Positions 43,641-53,553 are shown, counted from the stretch's first letter. The stretch: 64,000 nucleotides of DNA from Streptomyces sp. NBC_00483 (GCF_036013745.1 NZ_CP107880.1:6944001-7008000); one strand, 5' to 3'. The notes: generated from the letters alone by a model not told the origin. Program-made: numbers and translations.

Positions 43641-46535
43641 ATGACAGAGACGGCGAGCGGCCCGGCACGAGGCTCCCGAGCCAAGGGTGCCAAGGCCAAC
43701 AAGGGTCTGCGTGTCGAGCGCATCCACACCACCCCCGGCGTGCACCCGTACGACGAGGTGGAATGGGCGCATCGTGACGTCGTCATGACCAACTGGCGCG
43801 ACGGCTCGGTCAACTTTGAGCAGCGTGGCGTCGAGTTCCCCGAGTTCTGGTCGGTGAACGCGGTCAACATCGTCACCAGCAAGTACTTCCGGGGCGCCGT
43901 CGGCACCCCGCAGCGCGAGGTGAGCCTCAAGCAGCTCATCGACCGCATCGTGAAGACGTATCGGAAGGCCGGCGAGGACCACAAGTACTTCGCCTCGCCC
44001 GCCGACGCCGAGATCTTCGAGCACGAGCTGGCGTACGCCCTCCTGCACCAGATCTTCAGCTTCAACTCGCCGGTGTGGTTCAACGTGGGCACGCCACAGC
44101 CCCAGCAGGTCTCCGCCTGCTTCATCCTGTCCGTCGACGACTCCATGGAGTCGATCCTCGACTGGTACAAGGAAGAGGGCATGATCTTCAAGGGCGGCTC
44201 CGGCGCCGGCCTGAACCTCTCCCGCATCCGCTCCTCCAAGGAGCTGCTGTCCTCCGGCGGCAACGCCTCGGGTCCCGTCTCCTTCATGCGCGGTGCCGAC
44301 GCCTCTGCAGGAACGATCAAGTCGGGTGGCGCCACGCGCCGCGCGGCCAAGATGGTCATCCTCGACGTCGACCACCCCGACATCGAGGGCTTCATCGAGA
44401 CCAAGGTGAAGGAAGAGGAGAAGATCCGCGCCCTGCGCGACGCGGGCTTCGACATGGACCTGGGCGGCGACGACATCACGTCCGTCCAGTACCAGAACGC
44501 CAACAACTCGGTCCGCGTGAACGACGAGTTCATGAAGGCCGTCGAGTCCGGCTCGAAGTTCGGCCTGCGCGGCCGCATGGACGGCGAGGTCATCGAGGAG
44601 GTCGAGGCCAAGTCCCTCTTCCGCAAGATGGCCGAGGCCGCCTGGGCCTGTGCCGACCCCGGCATCCAGTACGACGACACCATCAACCAGTGGCACACGT
44701 GCCCGGAGTCCGGCCGCATCAACGGCTCGAACCCGTGCAGCGAGTACATGCACCTGGACAACACGTCCTGCAACCTCGCCTCGCTGAACCTGATGAAGTT
44801 CCTCAAGGACGACGGTCTGGGCAACCAGTCCTTCGAGGTCGAGCGCTTCGCCAAGGTCGTCGAGCTGGTCATCACCGCGATGGACATCTCCATCTGCTTC
44901 GCGGACTTCCCGACGCAGAAGATCGGCGAGAACACCCGCGCCTTCCGTCAGCTGGGTATCGGCTACGCGAACCTGGGCGCCCTGCTCATGGCGACCGGCC
45001 ACGCCTACGACTCGGACGGCGGCCGCGCCCTCGCCGGCGCGATCAGCTCGCTGATGACGGGTACGTCCTACAAGCGCTCGGCCGAGCTCGCCGCGGTCGT
45101 CGGCCCGTACGAGGGCTACGCGAAGAACGCCACGCCGCACCAGCGCGTCATGAAGCAGCACGCCGACGCCAACACGGCGGCCGTCCGCATCGACGACCTG
45201 GACACCCCGATCTGGGCCGCCGCCACGGAGGCCTGGCAGGACGTCGTCCGCCTCGGCGAGAAGAACGGTTTCCGCAACGCTCAGGCGTCCGTCATCGCCC
45301 CGACCGGCACCATCGGTCTCGCGATGTCCTGCGACACCACCGGTCTTGAGCCCGACCTCGCCCTGGTCAAGTTCAAGAAGCTGGTCGGCGGCGGCTCGAT
45401 GCAGATCGTCAACGGCACCGTGCCGCAGGCCCTGCGCCGCCTGGGTTACCAGGAGGAGCAGATCGAGGCGGTCGTCGCCCACATCGCCGAGCACGGCAAT
45501 GTGATCGACGCCCCGAGCCTCAAGCCCGAGCACTACGAGGTGTTCGACTGCGCCATGGGCGAGCGTTCCATCTCCGCGATGGGCCACGTCCGCATGATGG
45601 CGGCCATCCAGCCGTGGATCTCCGGCGCGCTCTCCAAGACGGTCAACCTGCCGGAGACGGCGACCGTCGAGGACGTCGAGGAGGTCTACTTCGAGGCCTG
45701 GAAGATGGGCGTCAAGGCGCTCGCCATCTACCGCGACAACTGCAAGGTCGGCCAGCCCCTCTCCGCCAAGAAGAAGGAGCAGGAGAAGACCGAGGTCACC
45801 GAGAAGACCGAGGCGACGATCCGCGAGGCCGTCGAGAAGGTCATCGAGTACCGCCCGGTCCGCAAGCGCCTCCCGAAGGGCCGTCCCGGCATCACCACCT
45901 CCTTCACGGTGGGTGGCGCCGAGGGCTACATGACCGCCAACTCCTACCCGGACGACGGTCTCGGCGAGGTCTTCCTGAAGATGTCGAAGCAGGGTTCCAC
46001 CCTCGCGGGCATGATGGACGCCTTCTCCATCGCCGTCTCGGTCGGCCTCCAGTACGGCGTGCCGCTGGAGACCTACGTCTCGAAGTTCACCAACATGCGC
46101 TTCGAGCCGGCCGGCATGACGGACGACCCGGACGTGCGGATGGCGCAGTCGATCGTCGACTACATCTTCCGCCGCCTGGCGCTCGACTTCCTGCCCTTCG
46201 AGACGCGCTCCGCGCTCGGCATCCACTCCGCCGAGGAGCGTCAGCGTCACCTGGAGACGGGTTCCTACGAGCCGAACGAGGACGAGGTCGACGTCGAGGC
46301 CCTGGCCCAGTCGGCGCCCCGCGCCCAGGAGTTGAAGGCCGTCGAGACGCCGAAGGCCGGGGACGCCACCGCGCAGTCCGTGCCGCAGCAGGCGCACACC
46401 AGCGCCGAGCTCGTCGAGATGCAGCTGGGTATCCAGGCCGACGCCCCGCTCTGCTTCTCCTGCGGCACGAAGATGCAGCGGGCCGGCTCCTGCTACATCT
46501 GCGAGGGCTGCGGTTCGACCAGCGGCTGCAGCTGA
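43641..46535 (+). CDS. nrdJ: Adenosylcobalamin-dependent class II ribonucleotide reductase
   Basis: This reductase of 964 residues has the active-site region around NNSVRVNDEF and NPCSEYMHLDNTSCNLASLNL, plus C-terminal redox cysteines in LCFSCGTKMQRAGSCYICEGCG. It reduces ribonucleotides to deoxyribonucleotides with vitamin B12 and without O2. ATG at 43641 was chosen because GGAGG lies four bases upstream; the ATG at 43629 has no ribosome site. It is 136 bases after nrdR, under the NrdR boxes. Confidence 0.96.
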   Translation: MTETASGPARGSRAKGAKANKGLRVERIHTTPGVHPYDEVEWAHRDVVMTNWRDGSVNFEQRGVEFPEFWSVNAVNIVTSKYFRGAVGTPQREVSLKQLIDRIVKTYRKAGEDHKYFASPADAEIFEHELAYALLHQIFSFNSPVWFNVGTPQPQQVSACFILSVDDSMESILDWYKEEGMIFKGGSGAGLNLSRIRSSKELLSSGGNASGPVSFMRGADASAGTIKSGGATRRAAKMVILDVDHPDIEGFIETKVKEEEKIRALRDAGFDMDLGGDDITSVQYQNANNSVRVNDEFMKAVESGSKFGLRGRMDGEVIEEVEAKSLFRKMAEAAWACADPGIQYDDTINQWHTCPESGRINGSNPCSEYMHLDNTSCNLASLNLMKFLKDDGLGNQSFEVERFAKVVELVITAMDISICFADFPTQKIGENTRAFRQLGIGYANLGALLMATGHAYDSDGGRALAGAISSLMTGTSYKRSAELAAVVGPYEGYAKNATPHQRVMKQHADANTAAVRIDDLDTPIWAAATEAWQDVVRLGEKNGFRNAQASVIAPTGTIGLAMSCDTTGLEPDLALVKFKKLVGGGSMQIVNGTVPQALRRLGYQEEQIEAVVAHIAEHGNVIDAPSLKPEHYEVFDCAMGERSISAMGHVRMMAAIQPWISGALSKTVNLPETATVEDVEEVYFEAWKMGVKALAIYRDNCKVGQPLSAKKKEQEKTEVTEKTEATIREAVEKVIEYRPVRKRLPKGRPGITTSFTVGGAEGYMTANSYPDDGLGEVFLKMSKQGSTLAGMMDAFSIAVSVGLQYGVPLETYVSKFTNMRFEPAGMTDDPDVRMAQSIVDYIFRRLALDFLPFETRSALGIHSAEERQRHLETGSYEPNEDEVDVEALAQSAPRAQELKAVETPKAGDATAQSVPQQAHTSAELVEMQLGIQADAPLCFSCGTKMQRAGSCYICEGCGSTSGCS

Positions 46536-46575
46536 TCCGACGGAACGTCCGATCCGGCTGAACGCCTGAACTGAG

Positions 46576-46606
46576 GGGCGGCGGAACCATCACGGTTCCG
46601 CCGCCC
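46576..46606 (+). terminator. Terminator after nrdJ
   Basis: Arms 46576-46588 and 46594-46606 pair perfectly over 13 bases with a 5-base loop, 40 bases after the nrdJ stop and ahead of the converging TerD gene. Confidence 0.85.
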
Positions 46607-46651
46607 TTCGGCGTAGTCACCCGGGACCCGCCGCGGCCCCGCCGGATGTGC

Positions 46652-47191
46652 CTACAGAGCGCCCATCGCCCCGGCGAACGCGTTCAGATCGCCGTCGTCG
46701 AAGCCCCGCACCGCCTCGTGGAACACCCACTCCCCGTCGACGCCCCGGGTGAACTCCGCGACCGTGGTCGCAGAGGCGCCGGAGACCACCGCGAAGTCGT
46801 GCAGCGACAGGTCGGTGTAGCCCTCTCTTATACGTACTGCCGTGTTCGGGATGTCAGCGAAGACCTTGGCGCGGCCGGTCGCTTGCTCGTCCTGCTGGAT
46901 GGCCACTCCCACGACCACGCGCGCGTACGAGGGCGCGAGCCGCTCCAGTTCGAGCGTCATGACCTCGTCGAAACCGAAACCCTGCCCGGTCCTGCTGTCC
47001 CTGTTGAGCGTGATGGTCCCGTCGGGCGAACGGCTGTCGAAATGGACGATGTACGCGGGGCTGCCGTGCGGGTCGTCCTCCGTGTACGCCGCGGCGATCA
47101 GGTCCAGGTCGTGGGGAGCCGAACCCATCGGGCTCGGGTCCCACTTCAGACCGATCTCGATCTTCTCGATTCCCTTGCGGAGGCTGCTCAC
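46652..47191 (-). CDS. TerD-family stress protein
   Basis: This 179-residue TerD-domain protein (KIEIGLKWDPSP, HDLDLIAAAY, NRDSRTGQG, IQQDEQATGRAKVFADIPNTAVRI) belongs to the tellurite-resistance/calcium-binding stress family. The conserved acidic calcium-site residues are largely present. GTG at 47191 follows AGGAGGGGGAG. A perfect DNA-damage-type promoter lies at 47232-47254, suggesting induction with recA and dinG. Confidence 0.88.
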   Translation of the reverse strand: MSSLRKGIEKIEIGLKWDPSPMGSAPHDLDLIAAAYTEDDPHGSPAYIVHFDSRSPDGTITLNRDSRTGQGFGFDEVMTLELERLAPSYARVVVGVAIQQDEQATGRAKVFADIPNTAVRIREGYTDLSLHDFAVVSGASATTVAEFTRGVDGEWVFHEAVRGFDDGDLNAFAGAMGAL

Positions 47192-47231
47192 CGAACTCCC
47201 CCTCCTCGGTGCGATGTTGAGTGCTACGGAT

Positions 47232-47254
47232 ACGCTACGTGGTCCCACTGACAA
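47232..47254 (-). promoter_or_regulatory. RecA-NDp (PafBC-type) promoter of the TerD gene
   Basis: On the minus strand TTGTCAGTG (47254-47246), eight bases, TAGCGT (47237-47232). The -35-like and -10 elements are identical to those at recA. The -10 is about 40 bases before the TerD start. Confidence 0.8.
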
Positions 47255-47337
47255 CAACACGACCATCCCCGCAGAGCGTCTCGACCGTGGGTTCGGGACC
47301 ACCGCGGCAGATGGACGGCGCGCCGTACGATGGCGCG

Positions 47338-47943
47338 GTGCTGGTCAAGTGGATTCGTTGCACTGTGGTGGACCGTCGGGGTTTCGAGCGGGGACAGCGG
47401 AAGTGGGCAGGGCTTCTGGGAGAGCCGGGTTTCCGAGGTCAGGGTGGAGGCTGGAGCAGGCAACGGGCCGATGTGGCCCACGTCTTCGGCTTCTGGGAGA
47501 GCCGTGCCTTCTACGACTCCTTCATGGCCCGCTCCCACGACCGGCTCGCGGCCGCACAGTCGGGGACGTTCAAGAACATCCAGGTGAAGCTCTTCGACCA
47601 TCGCTTCGATGTGAAGACCGGGTTCGAGCCGCGGTTCACGGACGCGGACGTCGTGCGGGTGGCGCACTGCACGGTGCGCGCCGATCGGGCCGAGCACTAC
47701 ACGTTGATGCAGCAGAAGGTGTGGAACCCGGCGATGGCCGGCTCGCCCGGCATGGTCCGGGGGCTGTTCGGTGACGCCCCAGGAGACGAGTTCCTGGTCC
47801 TCTCCATGTGGCGCTCGGCGGCCGAGCACGGCAAGTACCAGGTCGACCGGGTGGAGCGGCTTTCGGTGCGCGCCCAGACGGATGTCGACATCGCGGCCGT
47901 CACCGGGGACATCGTGGAACTGGAGTCGACCTGGACGGTCTGA
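47338..47943 (+). CDS. DUF4937/YdbC-family protein
   Basis: This 201-residue protein (VLVKWIRCTVVDRRGFERGQR at its start) has two ferredoxin-like alpha+beta halves as in the YdbC/antibiotic-monooxygenase-like fold: WESRAFYDSFMARSHDR in the first half and FGDAPGDEFLVLSMWRSAAEH in the second. GTG at 47338 is preceded by TACGAT six bases upstream, so the mRNA is probably leaderless; upstream in-frame codons are not family-like. The function is unknown. Confidence 0.75.
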   Translation: MLVKWIRCTVVDRRGFERGQRKWAGLLGEPGFRGQGGGWSRQRADVAHVFGFWESRAFYDSFMARSHDRLAAAQSGTFKNIQVKLFDHRFDVKTGFEPRFTDADVVRVAHCTVRADRAEHYTLMQQKVWNPAMAGSPGMVRGLFGDAPGDEFLVLSMWRSAAEHGKYQVDRVERLSVRAQTDVDIAAVTGDIVELESTWTV

Positions 47944-48045
47944 ACGTGTGACCACGCGCGCGTTGCACGTCCGTCGACCGCTGTGATCCACGCTGCACAG
48001 CCCGCACGGGTGCTCGAACCCGCCCGGCGATCTAGGGTCGTGTGC

Positions 48046-48705
48046 ATGGCACGACCGCGGCGCATCGTTCTTGTCCGGCACGGCGAATCCGAAGGCAACG
48101 CCGACGACACCATCTACGAGCGCGAGCCCGATCACGCCCTGACGCTCACCGACAAGGGATGGCGCCAGGCCGAGACCACCGGCGAGGACCTCCGGCGGCT
48201 CTTCGGACGGGAGCGGGTGAGCGTGTACGTCTCGCCGTACCGGCGCACCCACGAGACCTTCCGTGCCTTCCGGCTCGACCCCGATCTCGTACGCATCCGA
48301 GAAGAACCCCGGCTCAGGGAGCAGGACTGGGGAAACTGGCAGGACCGCGAGGACGTACGGCTGCAGAAGGCGTATCGCGACGCCTATGGGCACTTCTTCT
48401 ACCGCTTCGCCCAGGGGGAGTCGGGGGCGGACGTGTACGACCGGGTGGGCGCGTTCCTGGAGAGCCTGCACCGCAGCTTCGAGGACCCGGACCATCCGCC
48501 GAACGTCCTGCTCGTGACGCATGGGCTGACCATGCGGCTGTTCTGCATGCGCTGGTTCCACTGGTCCGTCGCGGATTTCGAGTCGCTGTCGAACCCGGGG
48601 AACGCGGAGATGCGGTTGCTCGTTCTCGGGGAGAACGGAAAGTACAAAATGGACCGCCCGTTCGACCGCTGGTGCGAACCGGAATCGTACGGAGTCACCG
48701 GATAG
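48046..48705 (+). CDS. Histidine phosphatase family protein
   Basis: This 219-residue phosphoglycerate-mutase-like protein has VRHGESEGN (phospho-His) near residue 12, SPYRRTHETF and the second histidine in LLVTHGLTMRL. It probably dephosphorylates a small molecule. TAGGGT at 48033-48038 ends seven bases before the ATG. The next gene begins 13 bases after the stop. Confidence 0.88.
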   Translation: MARPRRIVLVRHGESEGNADDTIYEREPDHALTLTDKGWRQAETTGEDLRRLFGRERVSVYVSPYRRTHETFRAFRLDPDLVRIREEPRLREQDWGNWQDREDVRLQKAYRDAYGHFFYRFAQGESGADVYDRVGAFLESLHRSFEDPDHPPNVLLVTHGLTMRLFCMRWFHWSVADFESLSNPGNAEMRLLVLGENGKYKMDRPFDRWCEPESYGVTG

Positions 48706-48717
48706 AGTGGCAGGGCG

Positions 48718-49620
48718 ATGACCGCTGACTCCTCACCCGACGGGCGCTTGAACCGCGCCCTGTCCAGCCTGCGCGGACTCTCCGTGGGAGACGCGCTGGG
48801 ATCACAATTCTTCGTCCCCGCGAACTATCCGCTGCTCAAGGCCCGCGCGCTGCCGGACGGCACATGGCAGTGGACCGACGACACCGAGATGGCCGCCTCG
48901 GTGGTGTCCGTCCTGGCCGCTCACGAGCGCGTCGACCAGGACGAGCTGGCGCGAGCGTTCGCGGAGCGCCAGGACGTCGACCGCGGGTACGGCCCTGCCG
49001 TGAACCGGCTGCTGCAGCAGGTCCGGGAGGGTAAGGACTGGCGGACCCTGGCCTCCGCGCTGTTCAACGGCCGGGGATCGTGGGGGAACGGCGCGGCGAT
49101 GCGGATCGCGCCGCTCGGTGCCTACTACGCAGACGACCCCGAGCAGGCCACGCATCAGGCCGAGATCTCCGCCTACCCGACGCACCAGCACCGGGAGGCC
49201 GTCGTGGGTTCGATGGCCGTGGCGGCCGCTGCCGCTCTGGTGGCCGATCCCGCAGGTCCTCCCACGCCGCAGGACCTGCTGGACGGAGTGATCTCGCTCG
49301 TGCCGCGCAGCGCTGTGGGAGCCGGCCTGCGCCGCGCCAAGGACATGCTCGACTACGGGGACGCGTCCACGGTGGCGGCGGTCCTCGGCTGCGGCCGGAG
49401 GACGACCGCGCACGACACCGTGCCGTTCGCCGTCTGGTCGGCGGCGCGAGGCCTCGGTGACTTCGAGGGGGCCTTCTGGAGCACGGCCCAGGTCGGCGGC
49501 GACATGGACACGACCTGCGCGATCGTGGGCGGCATCGTCGCCTCCGGCGCGGACGGGGCGCCCTCGGCCGAGTGGCTCGGGCGGACCGAGCCACTGCCGG
49601 CCTGGGCGCCGACCACGTAG
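48718..49620 (+). CDS. ADP-ribosylglycohydrolase family protein
   Basis: The 300-residue protein has the family metal motifs GDALGSQ, WTDDTEMA and GGDMDTTC, the acidic cluster that binds two magnesium ions. Members remove ADP-ribose from proteins or related small molecules such as DraG substrates. TAGAGT (48703-48708) overlaps the stop of the phosphatase gene and ends nine bases before the ATG. Confidence 0.88.
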   Translation: MTADSSPDGRLNRALSSLRGLSVGDALGSQFFVPANYPLLKARALPDGTWQWTDDTEMAASVVSVLAAHERVDQDELARAFAERQDVDRGYGPAVNRLLQQVREGKDWRTLASALFNGRGSWGNGAAMRIAPLGAYYADDPEQATHQAEISAYPTHQHREAVVGSMAVAAAAALVADPAGPPTPQDLLDGVISLVPRSAVGAGLRRAKDMLDYGDASTVAAVLGCGRRTTAHDTVPFAVWSAARGLGDFEGAFWSTAQVGGDMDTTCAIVGGIVASGADGAPSAEWLGRTEPLPAWAPTT

Positions 49621-49654
49621 GGCACAGCACAGGTCCGGGGGGAGTGCGTGCCCT

Positions 49655-51211
49655 TCAGACCGAGGCCCCGGGCTTCCCGCTCAACGCCTCCAGGTCGCTC
49701 TTGCGTACCTGGATGATGAACAGAGCGATGAGCGCCGCGACCACGGCCAGCGAGGCGGCCGCTATGAAGGCGTTGCTGATGCCGTGGGCGAGCACCGAGT
49801 CGTTCCACGGAGCGGGCAGCCGGTGAGTCCTGGCGAACTCGGCCTTCTGTTCCGGTGAGCCTTCGGCGAGGAACTTCGGGATCTGTTTCTTGGCCTCGCT
49901 CTCGCTGGCGCTGCTGAAGACCGTGGTGAGGACCGACAGGCCGAGGGCGCCGCCGACCTGCTGTGTGGTGTTGAGCATGCCGGACGCCGCACCGGACTCG
50001 CTGTCGGCTATGCCGGAGACCGCGGTCAGGGTCAGCGTGACGAAGTTCAGGCCCATGCCGAAGCCGAACAGGAGCATCGGGCCGAGAATGCCGCTGAGGT
50101 AGGAGCTGCTGGGGTCGATGAGTGTCAGCCAGCCCATGCCGGTGGCGGTCAGCAGGCTGCCCACGGTCATGAAGGGTTTGGGGCCGAGCCGAGGCAGCAG
50201 GTTCGTGGCTATCCCGGCGCCGAGCACGATGGCGGCGGTCACCGGGAGGAAGGCGAGACCGGCCTTGATCGGACTGTAGTGCAGCACGTTCTGCACGAAG
50301 AGCACGATGAAGAAGAACATGCCGAACATCGCTGCGGCGAGACTCAGCATCATAGCGTAGGTGCCGGACCTGTTGCGGTCCCTGAACAGCTTCAGGGGCG
50401 TGATCGGCTGGCTGGTGCGCCTCTCGATGGCGACGAAGGCGATCAGCAGGACCGCGGCCGCACCGAAGGACGCGATGGCGAGGCCGTCGCTCCAGCCTTC
50501 GGAGGCGGCACGGATGAATCCGTACACGAGGGCGGCCATGCCGAGGGTCGAAGTGAAGGCGCCCGGCAGATCGAACCGGCCGGGGTGGCGCTGCGACTCC
50601 TTGATGTAGCGAGGGGCGAGGAGTGCGATCAGTACGCCTATGGGTACGTTGACGAACAGCACCCAGCGCCAGTCCAGCCAGTCGGTGAGCATGCCTCCTG
50701 CGAGCAGCCCGACGGCGCCGCCACCGGCGGAGACGGAGGCGAACACCCCGAACGCCCGGTTCCGCTCGGGCCCTTCGGGGAACGTGGTGGCGATCAGGGC
50801 CAGCGAGGTGGGTGACGCGATCGCGCCGCCGACGCCCTGAAGCGCGCGGGCCGCGAGCAACTGCCAAGGTTCCTGGGCGAAGCCGCCTAAGAGCGATGCG
50901 AGGGTGAACAGGGCGATACCGGTGATGAACATGCGGCGGCGCCCGAGCAGGTCGCCGGCCCGGCCGCCCAGGAGCAGCAGTCCGCCGAAGGTGAGCGCGT
51001 AGGCATTGATCACCCAGGTCAGGTTGTTGGTGGAGAAGCCCAGCTCCGTCTGGATATGTGGCAGGGCGATGTTCACGATGGTGGCGTCGAGCACGACCAT
51101 CAGCTGGCATGCGGCGATCACCGTCAGCGCGATGCCGGGTCGGGGTGGGCGCGCGGTGGTGCGGGGCTTACTGGGCGGAGCCGGATGTGCCTGGATCTGA
51201 TCCTGTGTCAC
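49655..51211 (-). CDS. MFS transporter, DHA2 (14-helix) drug exporter type
   Basis: This 518-residue permease has about 14 helices and the DHA2 motifs LDATIVNIALPHI, GGRAGDLLGRRR and LQGVGGAIASPTSLAL. It likely exports drugs or metabolites by proton antiport. The start is GTG. It diverges from a TetR-type regulator, with candidate operators in the 256-bp spacer, a typical efflux arrangement. Confidence 0.9.
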   Translation of the reverse strand: MTQDQIQAHPAPPSKPRTTARPPRPGIALTVIAACQLMVVLDATIVNIALPHIQTELGFSTNNLTWVINAYALTFGGLLLLGGRAGDLLGRRRMFITGIALFTLASLLGGFAQEPWQLLAARALQGVGGAIASPTSLALIATTFPEGPERNRAFGVFASVSAGGGAVGLLAGGMLTDWLDWRWVLFVNVPIGVLIALLAPRYIKESQRHPGRFDLPGAFTSTLGMAALVYGFIRAASEGWSDGLAIASFGAAAVLLIAFVAIERRTSQPITPLKLFRDRNRSGTYAMMLSLAAAMFGMFFFIVLFVQNVLHYSPIKAGLAFLPVTAAIVLGAGIATNLLPRLGPKPFMTVGSLLTATGMGWLTLIDPSSSYLSGILGPMLLFGFGMGLNFVTLTLTAVSGIADSESGAASGMLNTTQQVGGALGLSVLTTVFSSASESEAKKQIPKFLAEGSPEQKAEFARTHRLPAPWNDSVLAHGISNAFIAAASLAVVAALIALFIIQVRKSDLEALSGKPGASV

Positions 51212-51235
51212 GAGCGATCCCCCATGGGCATGATT

Positions 51236-51255
51236 AGAGAACGGTCACGTTCCCT
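51236..51255. promoter_or_regulatory. Inverted repeat, candidate TetR operator
   Basis: AGAGAACG and CGTTCCCT are 8-base arms with one mismatch around GTCA, just upstream of the MFS gene start. A second GAAC-N6-GTTC element lies at 51285-51298. Confidence 0.5.
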
Positions 51256-51467
51256 GTGCGGGATCGTAGCGCCCCCGTCATAGTGAACACAAGCGTTCTT
51301 TAAGGGAGTTGGGAGCGCGCGGGAAGAACATCGCCGTCGACCCATCGAAAGGAAGGGGTGAAGCCTGAGATGCTCGGTGGTGGCTCCCCATCAGTGCACG
51401 TGAGCGTGTGCTGAGCTCGCTGCCGCGCGTCCGAACCGCTCTCGGACGGCTCAACGGAGAGATGATG

Positions 51468-52094
51468 ATGGTTAGTTCACGTCGGACGGTCGCCCCCGCT
51501 CAGGCGGCCTCCGCGCTTCGCAGGCGTGGCCCCGTGCTCGAACGGGCCATTCTGGAAGCGGCGTTGGATCAGCTCAGTACGGTCGGCTGGAACGGCCTCA
51601 CGATGGAAGGCGTCGCCGCGGGCGCACAGACGGGCAAGGCCGCGGTGTATCGGCGCTGGCCCTCCAAGGAGGACCTCGTCGTCGACGCGCTCCAGGCGGG
51701 ACTGCCCGCGTTGGACTCGGCGCCGGAGTGCGGAAGTGTGCGCGAGGACCTGCTGGAGCTGTGCCGCCGGTTGCGGGCGGCCATGTACTCGCGGCCCGGC
51801 TACGCGCTGCGCGCGGTGCTTCACGAATGCGACACCCTCACCGCCGAGCGCTTCCATAGTGTGATCACCGAGGGCGTCATCGAGCCCAGTGTCGAGCTGG
51901 TCAAGGAAGTCGTGCGTCGCGGTGTCGAGCGAGGCGAGGTGCGCCCGGATGTCGACGAGGCGAGCGTGTGTGACGTGATTCCGGCGCTGATGATGTACCG
52001 CTCGAAGGTTTGCGGAAGCGAATGGGGGGAGGGGGATCTGGTGGAGATGATCGACCACGTGATGATCCCGTTGTTGCGCCGCCAGACGTCTTGA
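51468..52094 (+). CDS. TetR-family transcriptional regulator
   Basis: The 208-residue regulator has an N-terminal helix-turn-helix ([26 protein letters not shown], about residues 45-70) and a ligand-binding C-terminal half. Among three adjacent ATGs, the one at 51468 is best spaced (six bases) from GGAGAG at 51456-51461. It diverges from the DHA2 exporter and should repress it until a drug-like ligand binds. The converse, activation, is less usual. Confidence 0.88.
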   Translation: MVSSRRTVAPAQAASALRRRGPVLERAILEAALDQLSTVGWNGLTMEGVAAGAQTGKAAVYRRWPSKEDLVVDALQAGLPALDSAPECGSVREDLLELCRRLRAAMYSRPGYALRAVLHECDTLTAERFHSVITEGVIEPSVELVKEVVRRGVERGEVRPDVDEASVCDVIPALMMYRSKVCGSEWGEGDLVEMIDHVMIPLLRRQTS

Positions 52095-52146
52095 TGGCGA
52101 GCCGGGTGTCGCGACGGTACTCGGGCGGCGTACGCTGTCTGCCGCC

Positions 52147-52848
52147 ATGCCGTACGAAGCACCCACCCACACCGTCGAGCGCTCACTGCGCGCCACTACC
52201 GGTGCCAAGATCATTGCCGGTGTCGACGAGGTCGGTCGCGGCGCTTGGGCCGGTCCCGTCACCGTCTGCGCCGCCGTCACCGGGCTACGTCGTCCGCCGG
52301 AGGGCCTCACCGACTCCAAGCTGATCAGCCCCAAGCGCCGCGAGACTCTCGCGGTCGAGCTGGAGAGCTGGGTGTCCGGGCATGCCCTCGGGCACGCTTC
52401 ACACGAAGAGATCGATGCCCTGGGGATGACGGCAGCCCTCCGGCTCGCCGCCGTGCGCGCCCTCGAGGGCCTGCCGGTGCGGCCGGACGCGGTCATCCTG
52501 GATGGGAAGCACGACTACCTGGGTGCCCCCTGGCAGGTTCGTACGGTGATCAAGGGGGACCGTTCCTGCATTGCCGTCGCCGCGGCGTCGGTGATCGCCA
52601 AGGTCCGCCGCGACAAAATGATGGCCGAACTGGGCATCGACCATGCAGACTTCGGGTTTGCGGCGAACGCCGGATACCCGTCGCCGGTGCATCGCGCCGC
52701 GTTGGAGGAACGGGGGCCCACCCCGTACCACCGGCTTTCGTGGGCGTATCTTGATGCGCTGCCCCAGTGGCGGCACCTCAAGAAGGCCCGCAGTTGGGCG
52801 GACGTCGGCGTTCCGGAGATCGAGGGCCAGCTCGGCTTCGACTTCTGA
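52147..52848 (+). CDS. rnhB: Ribonuclease HII
   Basis: The 233-residue enzyme has the catalytic acidic residues in [14 protein letters not shown] and [11 protein letters not shown] plus the SVIAKVRRD and [11 protein letters not shown] motifs. It cleaves RNA strands of RNA:DNA hybrids, including single ribonucleotides left in DNA. TACGCT at 52131-52136 lies ten bases before the ATG. Confidence 0.95.
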   Translation: MPYEAPTHTVERSLRATTGAKIIAGVDEVGRGAWAGPVTVCAAVTGLRRPPEGLTDSKLISPKRRETLAVELESWVSGHALGHASHEEIDALGMTAALRLAAVRALEGLPVRPDAVILDGKHDYLGAPWQVRTVIKGDRSCIAVAAASVIAKVRRDKMMAELGIDHADFGFAANAGYPSPVHRAALEERGPTPYHRLSWAYLDALPQWRHLKKARSWADVGVPEIEGQLGFDF

Positions 52849-52917
52849 CCGCCACGCTCGCACTGACGTGCCACCCGTTGACGCGAGCCGCACCTGCGTT
52901 TTGATAGATATCAGCTC

Positions 52918-53553
52918 ATGCCTCTCAGTCCCGAGGAGCCTCAGATTCCCGAGAGTGCCCAGGGTCCCCGCGCCACGCCCGCCAGCGGCCGTACAGCGTC
53001 GACCCCCCGCCCCGTACCCGGCCCGCGTCCCGCGGCGCCACCGCGACCCGGACGTCCGGGTCCCTCCAGGCCGATGCCGCCCGCGCAGCGAACCTCGCGC
53101 GAGTCGGCGGGTGCCCACAAGCCGGGGCCGAACGCCCCTGCCGCCACGCCGACTTCGGCCTCCCAGCCGCAGATCCAGCTCATCCCGGCCTCGGCCGAGG
53201 GCGCGCTGGACGCCGCGGAGGAGGCCCTCGACATGCTGCTCGACTCGGGCCGCGCGCCCGGCGACGTCCTGGTGGTCACCACCGGGGACCCGCACCCGTG
53301 GGCGGCCCACGAGCTGTCCTTCGGTGAGGACTCCTACTGGGCGCAGCACGACGCGCGTGACGACGTCTTCTACGCCGATGCCTCCGCCCTGGGCCGCGCG
53401 GCGTCCCGCCCGGTGGTTGTCGTCGCCGTGAACGGCGGAGCAGGCGAGGTGGCCACCACAGCGCTGCCGATCGCGCTCGGCCGGGCCGGTGCGCTGCTCG
53501 TCGTGTGCGGTGACCCGGAGCGCATCAACTCGTTGCTGGGCGCCGGGGTCTGA
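52918..53553 (+). CDS. Conserved Streptomyces protein with proline-rich N-terminus
   Basis: This 211-residue protein has about 85 Pro/Ala-rich disordered residues, then a compact alpha/beta part (from AEEALDMLLDSGRAPGDVLVV to GRAGALLVVCGDPERINSLLG). No known catalytic motif is seen. It is common downstream of rnhB in Streptomyces, by memory of gene order. Confidence 0.6.
   Translation: MPLSPEEPQIPESAQGPRATPASGRTASTPRPVPGPRPAAPPRPGRPGPSRPMPPAQRTSRESAGAHKPGPNAPAATPTSASQPQIQLIPASAEGALDAAEEALDMLLDSGRAPGDVLVVTTGDPHPWAAHELSFGEDSYWAQHDARDDVFYADASALGRAASRPVVVVAVNGGAGEVATTALPIALGRAGALLVVCGDPERINSLLGAGV

Noticed and set aside
43617..46397. Very long open frame on the strand opposite nrdJ
   Set aside because: It is a mirror of the high third-position GC of nrdJ; the translation is Arg/Leu/Val/His-rich with no motif, while the plus strand encodes a complete reductase.
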